Shown here: piece after piece, positions 25,431 through 34,029 of the stretch
Position numbering within the stretch: position 1 is the first letter of the stretch
How the letters are laid out: each line of letters starts with the position of its first letter
From: an uncultured Eubacteriales bacterium
Lineage (GTDB): Bacteria > Bacillota > Clostridia > Oscillospirales > QAMX01
Reading direction: 5' to 3'
NCBI GenBank assembly: GCA_934546935.1
Contig: CAKTEH010000007.1
Coordinates: 62,001 to 126,000, forward strand
Length of the DNA stretch: 64,000 nt
Program-made: the position numbers and the translations under genes
The notes under the pieces: model-generated
Told to the model about the DNA's origin: nothing
What the model saw: the letters and a program-made list of their open reading frames with translations, nothing else
Database searches by the model: none

Positions 25431-26933
25431 ATGACGAACAGGGAAGTGGAACGCAGGCTTGCCGGCGCCTTGGAGCGCCTTACCCCGGATGTTTTTGAAG
25501 CTGTCGTCTCCGGGCAGGAAGGGCAGAAAGGAAATCGGATTTTTATGATAGAAAGCAAAAAACGCAGGCCTTTGGCCAGCCGTATGGCCGGAATTGCCGC
25601 TGCACTGGTGCTGCTTCTGGGCGGCTTTGCCGGTGCCGGTGTTTATCAGGCAAATTACCGAGTGGCTTCTACGGTATCGCTGGATGTTAACCCAAGCATA
25701 GAAATCCAGGTGAATCGGAAGGAACATGTACTGGCTGTCAACGCACTGAATGAAGATGGCCGGACGGTGATCGGGGATATGGACTTTCAGGGAAGCAGCC
25801 TTGAGATTACCCTCAATGCGCTGATCGGTTCCATGCTTCGCAACGGATATTTAAGCGAGCTTGCCAACTCAATTCTTGTTACCGTTGACGGAGATGACAG
25901 CGGTAAAACCATGCAGCTTCAGCAGAAACTGACAGAGGAGATCAACCTGCTGCTGCAGACACAGAGCTTCAGCGGCGCGGTATTGAGCCAGACACTCGTT
26001 CCGGACGCCGGGCTACAGGCGCTGGCGGAGCGTTATGGAATTACGCTGGGGAAAGCGCAGCTGATCCAGCAGCTGATTACGCAGAATACGCGTTATTCCT
26101 TTGCAGATTTGGCAGAGCTTTCCATTAATGAGTTGAATCTGCTGAGCGAATCGGGCGGTATCCAGTTGGAAAATATCAATTCTGTCGGTACGGCAAGCGA
26201 TAAGGGCTATATCGGCTTTGAAAAAGCGAAGGAAGCCGCATTGGCGCATGCCGGTTTGGAAGCCGGTGGGATTTTGCACTTTGAATATGAAATGGACTAT
26301 GAGCAGGGTGTTTTAGTCTATGAAATTGAATTTGACTGCGATGGGTATTCCTATGATTATGATATCCATGCTTTAACCGGGGAAGTGCTGAGCTACCATC
26401 GCGAAGCGGATGACGATGGGATCTATCCTTACTCCGGGAGTTGTGCTGACGGCTATATCGGGGGAGATGCTGCATTGGAAGCTGCCTGCGTCCATGCAGG
26501 CCTTACTATGGCGGACGTTTCGCTTATCAAATGTGTTCTGGAGTACGATGATGGCGTGCCGCTGTATGAAATTGAATTCTATTCCGGCGGCTGTAAATAT
26601 GAATATGAAATCCATGCTGGGGATGCAGGCGTAATCCAATATGGTTTCCGGCAGTATGATGCTGCTGGAGGGAATTGGCCTGCACAGACAGCTCAGCCGG
26701 ATGCTGCTGCGGGCGATACGGCCCCTGTCAGTGCCGAACAGGCAAGGGATATCGCACTCGCCCATGCCGGTGTACTGCTGAGCGAAGCGTATAAACTGGA
26801 ATGCGAGTTGGACTGGGAAGACGGCGTAAAAGTATACGAGGTAGAATTCAAATCCGCAGGGAAAGAATATTCCTATACCATTGCTGCCGCAGACGGGAGG
26901 ATCATAGAATATGAGACGGAGCAGGATGATTAA
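25431..26933 (+). CDS. RsgI-like anti-sigma factor with three PepSY-type repeats
   Basis: A 500-residue protein. Residues 1-45 are cytoplasmic and probably bind the sigma factor. One membrane span follows at about 47-68. An RsgI-type domain comes next, recognised by STVSLDVNPSIEIQVNRKE (about 77-95). Three PepSY-like repeats of about 70 residues fill the C-terminus, each with an (A)LAHAGL-type helix and a Y-E-(I/V)-E-F strand (near 265-330, 345-405 and 430-495). Acidic, low-complexity linkers separate them. The repeats face outside and could bind a ligand or inhibit a protease. It starts 15 bases after the sigma gene behind AAAGGAGG. I infer an anti-sigma role from the domain and the neighbour. 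Confidence 0.85.
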   Translation: MTNREVERRLAGALERLTPDVFEAVVSGQEGQKGNRIFMIESKKRRPLASRMAGIAAALVLLLGGFAGAGVYQANYRVASTVSLDVNPSIEIQVNRKEHVLAVNALNEDGRTVIGDMDFQGSSLEITLNALIGSMLRNGYLSELANSILVTVDGDDSGKTMQLQQKLTEEINLLLQTQSFSGAVLSQTLVPDAGLQALAERYGITLGKAQLIQQLITQNTRYSFADLAELSINELNLLSESGGIQLENINSVGTASDKGYIGFEKAKEAALAHAGLEAGGILHFEYEMDYEQGVLVYEIEFDCDGYSYDYDIHALTGEVLSYHREADDDGIYPYSGSCADGYIGGDAALEAACVHAGLTMADVSLIKCVLEYDDGVPLYEIEFYSGGCKYEYEIHAGDAGVIQYGFRQYDAAGGNWPAQTAQPDAAAGDTAPVSAEQARDIALAHAGVLLSEAYKLECELDWEDGVKVYEVEFKSAGKEYSYTIAAADGRIIEYETEQDD

Positions 26934-27459
26934 AAGTAGAAATCCCGTAGCCGTATAACGGGATTTCCGCACAGGGCTTTGTTGGTGCGATGACGCCCGG
27001 GGCGCTTTTGTATTTATAAGACTCCCCGGGCGGGACGGTGTAAGCGCCGTTATGGGCAGTACGGCAGATTCTGGCAGCTAAGGTGCGCTCCTGCCGGAGG
27101 ACCGTGTGCAACGGCGCTTTTTGCCTGCGCAAATATATATGCGGCTTCAGCACAAAGTTTGGGATTATGCTGGGATTCGGGTAGGAAACCCTTTGTTGAT
27201 TTCCTTTTTGATACTGAAAGCGGATATGCGTAGGATTGACGGGAATCCTGCCGTTTTTCCTGAGGCCAAAATGCGGACAGTTGGTTTCCGTGCAGGACGA
27301 AAGCATAACAAATTGATTTAAAACCAGGATAGGAGAAGCGGAATTCTTGTGGAATCTATGCCTTGAAAGCGGCTGCGCGTGGGTCTATAATTAGGCAGGC
27401 TGGGAGAAGGACGGTATGTACTTTTTCCGGCTTCATCACAGGATAAAGAAGGGTTATAT
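26934..27459. other. 526-base intergenic region with strong secondary structure
   Basis: No convincing gene. There are three nested or consecutive inverted repeats: AAATCCCGT/ACGGGATTT at 26940-26948 and 26958-26966; GCCCGGGG/CCCCGGGC at about 26995-27002 and 27024-27031; AAGCGCCGTT at about 27042-27051 with AACGGCGCTT at about 27110-27119, enclosing smaller GGCAG/CTGCC and ACGG/CCGT stems. The last stem ends in TTTTT, like a terminator. The remainder (27130-27459) shows nothing I can name. Confidence 0.6.
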
Positions 27460-28791
27460 TTGGAGACCATTTTGAACATAGCCGTTGCATTGACGGCTGG
27501 CCTGTTTCTCTCCCGCTTTGTTAAGCCGCTGAAGCTGCCCGCGGTAACCGGCTACTTAATCGCCGGAATTTTAATCGGGCCGTATTGCCTGGGCGCGCTC
27601 GGTGTGCCGGGTCTCGGTTTTTCTTCCATTGCGCAGGTGCAAAGCTTCAGTCTGCTGAGTGATATCGCGCTGGGATTTATCGCCTTTGCCATCGGCAATG
27701 AATTCCGGCTTTCCCAGCTGAAGCAGACTGGGCGGCAGGCTGCCGTAATCGGCGTTTTTCAGGCGCTTGTTGCCACCGTGTTCGTAGACGCCGCGTTGAT
27801 TGCGCTGCACTTCGCCATGCCGGATAAAATTTCCCTTGCCGCAGCGATCACGCTCGGCGCTATTGCGGCCGCGACGGCGCCAGCCGCAACATTGATGGTA
27901 GTGCGCCAGTATAAGGCAAAGGGCAAGCTGACGGATCTGCTGCTTCCGATCGTCGCCTTGGATGATGCGGTTGGATTGGTGGTATTTGCGGTTTCCTTCG
28001 GTGTTGCAAAGGCGCTGTCAAGCGGAAATTTCGATCTTGTTTCCGTTTTGGCTGAACCGCTGGTAGAAATTGTGTTCTCCCTTGCGCTTGGCTTTATTAT
28101 GGGCGCGTTGTTTTCCGTTGCGGAGAAATTTTTTAAATCCAATAGCAAACGCCTCTCTCTCGCTGTTACGGCGGTTATCCTGACAGTTGGGCTTTCAAAG
28201 CTGGAATTTATGCTCGGCCCTGTACATGTCGGGTTTTCTTCACTGCTCGTTTGCATGATGCTGGGTACAGTATTTTGCAATATCTGTGATTTTTCAGCTG
28301 AAATCATGGAAAAAACGGATAAATGGACTGCTCCGCTGTTTATCCTTTTCTTTGTTATAAGCGGCGCCGAGCTGGAGTTGGGTGTGTTTGCAGATCTGGC
28401 AATTGTAGGCATTGGCTTGCTGTATATCCTGACCCGTTCTCTCGGCAAGTATTTTGGCGCCCGGTGGAGCGCTGGGTTTATGCACTGCGAAGAGAATATC
28501 CGAAGATATCTGGGTATTACGCTTTTTCCGCAGGCAGGCGTTGCGCTTGGGATGGCGATGACTGTCCAGGAATTGGGCGCGGAGGGTTCTATTATCCGCA
28601 ACATTGTCCTTTTTGGCGTGCTGATTTACGAATTGGTTGGGCCGTTGCTGACAAAAATCGCCTTGACAAAAGCGGGAGATATCCATCCGAAGGAGACGGC
28701 CGGGTCGAGTACAACCATTACGGCTGTAAATCTTCCGCTGACGGCCGCTGCCGTTGCTTCTGCACCTGTTGAAGACGAGGATGACGACTAA
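27460..28791 (+). CDS. Cation/proton antiporter (CPA2 / KefB-like)
   Basis: A 443-residue integral membrane protein with about twelve hydrophobic segments. It opens ILNIAVALTAGLFLSRFVKP, and PAVTGYLIAGILIGP near residue 28 is the family signature. LDDAVGLVVFAVSFG near 167 carries the acidic transport residues, as in Na+/H+ and K+/H+ antiporters of the NhaP/KefB group. There is no TrkA-N domain. The start is TTG 27460 behind AAGAAGGG. The tail is Ala/Asp/Glu-rich (EDEDDD). The structured leader upstream could control it, but nothing in it matches an ion riboswitch that I can identify. Confidence 0.88.
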   Translation: METILNIAVALTAGLFLSRFVKPLKLPAVTGYLIAGILIGPYCLGALGVPGLGFSSIAQVQSFSLLSDIALGFIAFAIGNEFRLSQLKQTGRQAAVIGVFQALVATVFVDAALIALHFAMPDKISLAAAITLGAIAAATAPAATLMVVRQYKAKGKLTDLLLPIVALDDAVGLVVFAVSFGVAKALSSGNFDLVSVLAEPLVEIVFSLALGFIMGALFSVAEKFFKSNSKRLSLAVTAVILTVGLSKLEFMLGPVHVGFSSLLVCMMLGTVFCNICDFSAEIMEKTDKWTAPLFILFFVISGAELELGVFADLAIVGIGLLYILTRSLGKYFGARWSAGFMHCEENIRRYLGITLFPQAGVALGMAMTVQELGAEGSIIRNIVLFGVLIYELVGPLLTKIALTKAGDIHPKETAGSSTTITAVNLPLTAAAVASAPVEDEDDD

Positions 28792-28823
28792 AAAGAAGAA
28801 AATCCTCGAAGGCCGCATCCAGG

Positions 28824-29002
28824 ATAAGAAAATACAAATCGAAGAAACGGCTGATTTTCCGCAATATGTTGTTGTTTTTTCTTGCGTTGTACTAAGCAGT
28901 TCTCGGAAAAAAGCCTCGTTTTTCGGCGCTTATGCATTTTGCCCTGTAGGCTGTCCTACAGGGCAAAATTTATGTTTTCCTATCTGGAACCCGCGAAAAA
29001 GC
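28824..29002 (+). repeat. Dispersed palindromic repeat, copy A
   Basis: This shares its two flanks and centre with a second copy at 37806-37921. Both begin ATAAGAAAA...CGAA.AAACGGCTGATTTT and both contain GCGCTTATGC, a 14-bp hairpin, then AAATTTATGTTTTC. Here the hairpin is 28937-28950 with 28955-28968. About 65 extra bases are inserted between CTGATTTT and GCGCTTATGC. Confidence 0.75.
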
Positions 29003-29024
29003 GGCGGCTTTTTCGCGGGTTTTG
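28988..29024. terminator. Bidirectional terminator between converging genes
   Basis: A 15-base-pair perfect stem (28988-29002 with 29007-29021, loop GGCG) is followed by TTT. It lies between the antiporter gene and the minus-strand flavin reductase gene. Confidence 0.85.
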
Positions 29025-29037
29025 CTATAGGCGTATT

Positions 29038-29616
29038 TTAAATCTCCGCCGTCCATTTTTCCTGCGGGAAACCCCATGCACCCAGGCTTTCGCCGTTCCA
29101 TGAAAAATAGGTGCTGCAGGTTGTGCATACCGGCGCAATGCGGCGCATAAGCGTTTCGATATCTTCGCCCTGCGTCAGCGTTTCATCAACAAGGACGTTG
29201 CGGATTTTACACAGGAAAATTTCACCACTGTCTAATTGAATGGATTGCGCAACTTCAAGTTCAAAAGCGACCGGGCTTTGCGAAAGGATTGGGACGTCCA
29301 GTACCTGTCCTTTTTCTGTTGTAAGCGGTATACTGGACTTCTGATTTGAATATCCTTCAGTATTACCCAACTTATCAGCCAAAGGAAGGAGTGCCTGTGT
29401 TACAAGGTTTGCAGAAAAAATGCCGTTTGCATGAATACGGTCTTTTGTCAGCTTTTTGCCTTCAATACAGGCCATAATACCCAGTTGTGAATCCCAATAA
29501 TAGCTTATCCAGCAGAATAAACCAAAGTTCGGCGTTCCATCTTCTTTGTAAGTACCATATAAAAACAGAGTCTGCGGGCAGAAATCGTTGGAGATGGGCA
29601 TAGATTTTTTTGCCAT
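29038..29616 (-). CDS. Flavin reductase-like (FMN-binding split barrel) protein
   Basis: A 192-residue protein of the DIM6/NTAB flavin reductase-like family. It opens AKKSMPISNDFCPQTLFLYG with a G-x-x-DGTPNFG motif near residue 24, typical of the FMN-binding barrel. The start at 29616 is set by AGGAGG 5 bases upstream; an in-frame ATG six codons further out lacks a site. The C-terminus has a CTTCSTYFSWNGESLGAWGF segment. It is encoded 33 bases after the MarR gene on the same strand, so it is probably under that regulator's control, as for redox-stress or electrophile-response enzymes. Confidence 0.85.
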   Translation of the reverse strand: MAKKSMPISNDFCPQTLFLYGTYKEDGTPNFGLFCWISYYWDSQLGIMACIEGKKLTKDRIHANGIFSANLVTQALLPLADKLGNTEGYSNQKSSIPLTTEKGQVLDVPILSQSPVAFELEVAQSIQLDSGEIFLCKIRNVLVDETLTQGEDIETLMRRIAPVCTTCSTYFSWNGESLGAWGFPQEKWTAEI

Positions 29617-29649
29617 GTTTTTCCTCCTGCACAAGTGTGTGCTGCTTCC

Positions 29650-30078
29650 TTAAAAGTCTTCGAGGTTCCTTAAAATACGCTTCAGCTGCATTTCCAGCTC
29701 CGTGATTTCAGAGTCCGAAAAGCCACGGTAGAAAATGCGGTTCATTTCTTCGCTTACGGCTTCATAGGTATCATAATGCATACGTGCCTGCTGTGTCAGC
29801 ACAATGTGAATCTGCCGGCGGTCGGAAGCGGAATTGCAGCGCAGTATAAGTCCTTCCTTTTCCAGACGGTCCAACATGCCGGTCAAAGTAGTCTTTGCAA
29901 GGCCGGTTCGAGTTGCAAGCTCGCGGATAGGGAGCCTGTCCTCCTGCCAAAGGACGTATAAAATTCGTCCCTGCGCACCGTTAAACGCATCAATCCCGGC
30001 TTTTTGCAATAGTTTTTCAAAAACACGTCCCTGAATCTGCTTGATTTGCGTAATCAGGAATCCTCCGTTTGTTTTCAT
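29650..30078 (-). CDS. MarR-family transcriptional regulator
   Basis: A 142-residue winged-helix regulator. The DNA-binding region spans about residues 42-95 (RLPIREL ATRTGLAKTTLTG, then MLDRLEKEGLILRCNSASD, then RRQIHIVLT), which is the classical MarR helix-turn-helix and wing. Flanking helices form the dimer. It heads a two-gene transcript with the flavin reductase. The promoter carries a near-perfect 18-base palindrome covering the -10 region, strongly suggesting autorepression. The ligand is unknown. Confidence 0.93.
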   Translation of the reverse strand: MKTNGGFLITQIKQIQGRVFEKLLQKAGIDAFNGAQGRILYVLWQEDRLPIRELATRTGLAKTTLTGMLDRLEKEGLILRCNSASDRRQIHIVLTQQARMHYDTYEAVSEEMNRIFYRGFSDSEITELEMQLKRILRNLEDF

Positions 30079-30103
30079 GAGCGTCGCGACACCTCATATA
30101 CAG

Positions 30104-30132
30104 ATAGTACTATATAGAACTAATTTTGTCAA
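30104..30132 (-). promoter_or_regulatory. Promoter with overlapping MarR operator
   Basis: Minus-strand TTGACA (30132-30127), 17-base spacer and TACTAT (30109-30104). The 18-base sequence at 30105-30122 (TAGTACTATATAGAACTA) is palindromic at 16 of 18 positions and covers the -10 and spacer. Confidence 0.75.
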
Positions 30133-30154
30133 TAGATTTTTGTTTTATACGCAG

Positions 30155-31750
30155 TTATTTATAGGCTTCCAGCACAGCCTGTGCAACGCGCAGCCCGTCT
30201 ACCGCTGCAGACATGATGCCCCCGGCGTAGCCTGCGCCTTCTCCACAGGGATATATGCCGCGCAGGTTTGACTGAAAATCTTCCCCGCGCACAATGCGCA
30301 CAGGGGAGGATGAGCGGGTTTCCACACCGGTCAGGACGGCATCCGGAAGGGCAAAGCCATGCAGCTTTCGGTCGAAAATTGGAACAGCCTCGCACAGGGA
30401 GCTGCTGATAAATTCGGGAAGGCAGGCGGAGAGATCGCACCAGCGCACGCCAAGCGGATAGCTGGGCATGACGCTGCCGGGCGCAGTGGAAGCGAGGCCT
30501 TTAAGAAAGTCGCGCAAAAGCTGAGCCGGGGCACGGTAATCCCCGCCGCCAAGAGCAAAGGCCGCGCGTTCCCATTGGCGCTGGAATTCCACACCGGCAA
30601 GAGGTCCGTTCCCACCGAAATCTGCAGGCTCTACGCCGACCAGGAAAGCGGAATTGGCGTTATGCCCGTCGCGTGCGAAACGACTCATGCCGTTGACAAC
30701 GACGCCGCCTGTTTCGCTGGCGGCAGCAACAATCTCGCCGCCGGGACACATGCAGAAGGTATACACGCTGCGTCCAGAGGGGAGGTGGCAGGAAAGCTTG
30801 TAATCTGCCGCACCCAGGCCCGGCGTGGTTTCACGTCCGTACTGCGCAAGGTTGATTAAGGCCTGCGGATGTTCGATGCGCACGCCCAGTGAAAAAGGCT
30901 TACGGGTAAGCACGGCCCCATGGCGCTCCAATAACGGAAACAAATCGCGGGCACTGTGCCCGGCGGCAAGGATCAGTGTGCCGGTCTCCCACTCTTTTCT
31001 GATACCTTCGGCTCTGACGCTTATACCGCGCAATTGCGCTCTTTCAATCTGCAAACCTTCAAGCCGGGTGTGGAAGCAGACCTCGCCCCCGGCCGCCTGA
31101 ATCCTGCGGCGGATATTGCGGATGATGCCGGGAAGAAGATCGGTACCGATGTGCGGCTTGGCCAGATAGAGGATTTCCTCCGGTGCGCCCGCTTCATAAA
31201 AGGTCTGCAGCACATGTGCACAGCGCGGGTCGGAGATGTTGGTTGTCAATTTGCCGTCAGAAAAGGCTCCGGCGCCACCCTCGCCGAACTGGACGTTGGA
31301 CTCGGGGTCGAGTACGTGGGTGCGGTGAAAGCTTTCTACAGCCTGTCTCCGGGAATCCACGTCGCCGCCGCGCTCAATCAGGATAGGCCGGGCTCCGGCT
31401 TCAGCAAGATACAGCGCCGCAAACAGCCCGGCAGGGCCTGCACCGCAGACAACCGGACGCTGCATGGGGAATTTGGAAATTCGGGGGGATATGAAAGGCG
31501 CCTGCGCCTGATAGATGCGTACATCAGGGGAGCTGCACTTTTTTACAAGCGCGGCTTCATCTCCCCGGTACTTTAGTGCGATTGTGTGAACGAGGCGTAC
31601 ATCTGGCTTTTTGCGTGCATCAATGGCGCGGCGAAGAATTTTCAGGCCGGAAAGTGTTTGCGCATGAATGCGCAGCTTTTTCGCAGCGGCCTGTATAAGC
31701 TGGGACGGCGTTGCGTCCGGCGGCGTTTGTACGCCGCGCAGCTCGATCAT
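30155..31750 (-). CDS. FAD-dependent dehydrogenase (COG2509 type)
   Basis: A 531-residue flavoprotein. An N-terminal domain of about 95 residues (LIQAAAKKLRIHAQTLSGLK and following), typical of this group, precedes the FAD-binding motif VVCGAGPAGLFAALYLAEAG near residue 100. A second conserved region, NVQFGEGGAGAFSDGKLTT near 158, and the C-terminal GIYPCGEGAGYAGGIMSAAV near 500 complete the FAD site. The family is widespread in anaerobes and its reaction is not established. Its start overlaps the stop of the upstream gene by 4 bases (ATGA), so the two flavoproteins are coupled. No terminator is obvious before the MarR promoter region. Confidence 0.9.
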   Translation of the reverse strand: MIELRGVQTPPDATPSQLIQAAAKKLRIHAQTLSGLKILRRAIDARKKPDVRLVHTIALKYRGDEAALVKKCSSPDVRIYQAQAPFISPRISKFPMQRPVVCGAGPAGLFAALYLAEAGARPILIERGGDVDSRRQAVESFHRTHVLDPESNVQFGEGGAGAFSDGKLTTNISDPRCAHVLQTFYEAGAPEEILYLAKPHIGTDLLPGIIRNIRRRIQAAGGEVCFHTRLEGLQIERAQLRGISVRAEGIRKEWETGTLILAAGHSARDLFPLLERHGAVLTRKPFSLGVRIEHPQALINLAQYGRETTPGLGAADYKLSCHLPSGRSVYTFCMCPGGEIVAAASETGGVVVNGMSRFARDGHNANSAFLVGVEPADFGGNGPLAGVEFQRQWERAAFALGGGDYRAPAQLLRDFLKGLASTAPGSVMPSYPLGVRWCDLSACLPEFISSSLCEAVPIFDRKLHGFALPDAVLTGVETRSSSPVRIVRGEDFQSNLRGIYPCGEGAGYAGGIMSAAVDGLRVAQAVLEAYK

Positions 31751-32865
31751 AGCGCGTTCTCCGCGGCCTGAAGCCCGGAGGCAAAGGCCCAGTGCAGGTT
31801 GTATCCGCCGCAGCGTCCGTCAATATCCAGTGTTTCCCCCGCGGCATATAGTGCGGGATCCCGGCACGAACGGAGCGTATACGGATCAAATTCGCGCACA
31901 TCCGCACCGCCGCGGGTCAGCTGTGCCTGTTTCGGTTCGGCAACTCCATGCACGGTGAGCGGGAAATCCTTGACGGCCTGCGAAAGGCGCCGTACATCTG
32001 TACCGCAGGCGCGCAGCAGCGCTTCATTGATGCGCCTGTGAAACAGGCCGGTGAGCATGTCCGCCTTTTCGCACCAGGACAGGTTTTGGGCATGGCGGCA
32101 GATGCAGGAAAAAGCCTGCGCCGGATCCATATGCGGAAGGAAATCAATGTGCAGTACGTCGCCGCACTGCGCAAAGCGGGACAGATCGAACACGGCAATG
32201 CCGCTGACGCCGTAATCGCGGAAAAGCAGCTCGCCGCTTTCGCGTGCAAGGATCCTGTCCGCACGCGTGAGCGTCAACGTGCATTTGGCACGCACGCCGG
32301 ACAGCCCGCGGATTGGGACTGTATCCGTAGACAGCGGTCCAAGTACGGGCGAAAAGGGAATAAGCCTGTGGCCGGCGTGGGAAAGCAGGCGGGTACCGCC
32401 GCCGGTTGCAATGATAAGCGCGTCGCCTGTAAGCGCCCGGCCGTCTTTGGCATACACCTGCCCGCCCGTCAAACGGACAGCTTCAAAATTTTCGACGAGC
32501 TTTACACCCCAACGGCGGCAGGAAAGGCGCAGTACATCAAGCACGCTTGAGGCTGTATCGCTGACTGGATATATGCGGCCGGCTTCGTCGCTGTAGCTTT
32601 CAAGCCCGATTTCTCTGAAAAAGGTGCGAATCTGGGCGCAGCCCCAGCGCTTTAGGATTGGCCGTACGAAATCAGGATGGTTATACGCTTCCGGCACGAG
32701 ATGGAGGTTGGAAAAATTACAGCGCCCATTTCCGGTTTTTAAAAGTTTCTGCCCTGCGCGGGCATTGGCTTCAGCCAGGGTTACTTCAGCGCCGCTTTGG
32801 GCTGCCCGGACGGCGGCGGCGAGACCTGCCGCGCCTGCGCCGACGATCAGTATTTTTTTCTTCAT
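31747..32865 (-). CDS. NAD(P)/FAD-dependent oxidoreductase (HI0933/BaiN-like)
   Basis: A 372-residue flavoprotein. It starts MKKKILIVGAGAAGLAAAVR with the dinucleotide-binding GxGxxG, followed by LLKTGNGRCNFSN (near residue 48), the signature of the HI0933-like family, and C-terminal GETLDIDGRCGGYNLHWAFA near 345. Members include BaiN, which reduces bile-acid intermediates, and enzymes annotated as aminoacetone oxidase; substrate here is unknown. I chose ATG 32865, preceded by AAAGGA; a longer frame upstream is not supported. It is co-transcribed with the COG2509 gene. Confidence 0.9.
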   Translation of the reverse strand: MKKKILIVGAGAAGLAAAVRAAQSGAEVTLAEANARAGQKLLKTGNGRCNFSNLHLVPEAYNHPDFVRPILKRWGCAQIRTFFREIGLESYSDEAGRIYPVSDTASSVLDVLRLSCRRWGVKLVENFEAVRLTGGQVYAKDGRALTGDALIIATGGGTRLLSHAGHRLIPFSPVLGPLSTDTVPIRGLSGVRAKCTLTLTRADRILARESGELLFRDYGVSGIAVFDLSRFAQCGDVLHIDFLPHMDPAQAFSCICRHAQNLSWCEKADMLTGLFHRRINEALLRACGTDVRRLSQAVKDFPLTVHGVAEPKQAQLTRGGADVREFDPYTLRSCRDPALYAAGETLDIDGRCGGYNLHWAFASGLQAAENAL

Positions 32866-33098
32866 AAAAATCCTTTGTTCTGCAGAATGTGCATGCTTCG
32901 CTTTTCTGATACTGCTGTGTACAGGCCGGCTGCTGATGGACTGGCGCATGCGCAACATTACCCTGCAGTAAAACTGCGGCCTTTTTTCTCTGCAACCCAA
33001 AAAGGCAAAAACAGCGTGTCAAAAGCAGAGGAAAAGCATATTTCACCTTCCCTTATTATAGCATAGCATTTTGCCGCGCACAATGCACGTCCGCCGAC

Positions 33099-33722
33099 TT
33101 ATTCCAAAAGCTTTTCTTCTTTTTCTCCGGGAAGGTAAACAGAAGCGATGGAGATTTCGTAAGCGGTGCATTCGCTGGGCACACCGTCAATTACTTTGAC
33201 ATAGGGACGGCTTTGTATACGGCCGATCAGTTCAATGTCCGCGCCTTCATCCAATTCGGAACACAGGCGGGCGACGCTGCCCCAGGCAATGCAGGGCAGA
33301 TAGTCGAAGCGCCCCTGCACGTCACTGTGATATTGCCGCGCGACGCACAGCATCATATCCGCGATTTCCCGCCCAAAGGGAGTACGCCTGTAGACGGCGC
33401 TTTTACACAGGTTTCCGCGCAGGGAAACCGTATTGCTGTGCGCCTCCTGCGAAGGAGTGATGCTGTGCGCCCAGATGTGGATTTTCAGCCGGTTATGGAC
33501 AGCTTCCCGGTCGTTATAGGAGCGTACTTCGCCCTCAATGTGCAGCGTATCGCCGACATGTACCGCAGCGCACAGCGGATAGGAGGCAAGGACCGGGATG
33601 CGGTCGTATGTACCTGAAAGCCGTGCAACGCAGAGCGTAAAACGGTAAAAGCTGCGTCCGTAATTGTGATGGGATAAAACCGGGGCGGATTCCGCTGTAC
33701 CGCAAAGGATGACTTGGTTCAT
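33099..33722 (-). CDS. SSB-like protein with two OB-fold segments
   Basis: A 207-residue protein that looks like two tandem single-stranded-DNA-binding OB folds. The first begins MNQVILCGTAESAPVLSH (strands to about residue 90). The second begins NTVSLRGNLCKSAVYRRTPF near residue 96 and continues with EIADMMLCVAR, YLPCIAWGSVARLC and GADIELIGRIQSRPY, close to canonical SSB motifs. There is no acidic SSB tail; the end is GEKEEKLLE. It is probably not the replicative SSB, which has one OB fold and an acidic tip. A role in recombination or plasmid/phage biology is possible. It stands alone. Confidence 0.75.
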   Translation of the reverse strand: MNQVILCGTAESAPVLSHHNYGRSFYRFTLCVARLSGTYDRIPVLASYPLCAAVHVGDTLHIEGEVRSYNDREAVHNRLKIHIWAHSITPSQEAHSNTVSLRGNLCKSAVYRRTPFGREIADMMLCVARQYHSDVQGRFDYLPCIAWGSVARLCSELDEGADIELIGRIQSRPYVKVIDGVPSECTAYEISIASVYLPGEKEEKLLE

Positions 33723-34029
33723 AACACACCTCTATTGTAATGGATATGCGATTTTATGCGGCGGCAGCGGCGCTTATACCGGATTTTGCAATACGGATGG
33801 AAGATGGCGCCGCAGAGATGCTCTATAGACGGCGATATTGTTTTGCCGGCTGATAAAAAAGATTGACGTTTTTATGTGGAAGGAATAAAATAAGCAGGTG
33901 TGCCGCAATCTGCTGTTGATTATACGCAAGTATATGTGTTATACTATATTAGTACAAATTCTGCGCCGGGGGAAACCGCATTTCCGCAGGCTCCGTCGGC
34001 ATTTCAATACACAGGGAAAGGGCAGTATT
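33723..34029 (+). promoter_or_regulatory. Upstream region of the suf genes with two candidate promoters
   Basis: Candidate 1: TTGACG (33863-33868), 17 bases, TAAAAT (33886-33891). Candidate 2: TTGATT near 33916, 18 bases, TATACT near 33940. No gene is supported in this 307-base gap. Confidence 0.45.

Noticed and set aside
27079..27130. Similarity to the magnesium M-box riboswitch (AGGTG.GCTCCTG..GGAG)
   Set aside because: The later conserved blocks expected in that riboswitch are absent, so the match is short and probably accidental.
26902..27306. 134-codon minus-strand frame in the structured gap
   Set aside because: No ribosome-binding site, odd composition, and it crosses strong inverted repeats and the end of the RsgI-like gene.
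28754..29041. 95-codon plus-strand frame over the repeat and terminator
   Set aside because: It is made of hairpin sequence and the antiporter 3' end; no start site and no protein character.
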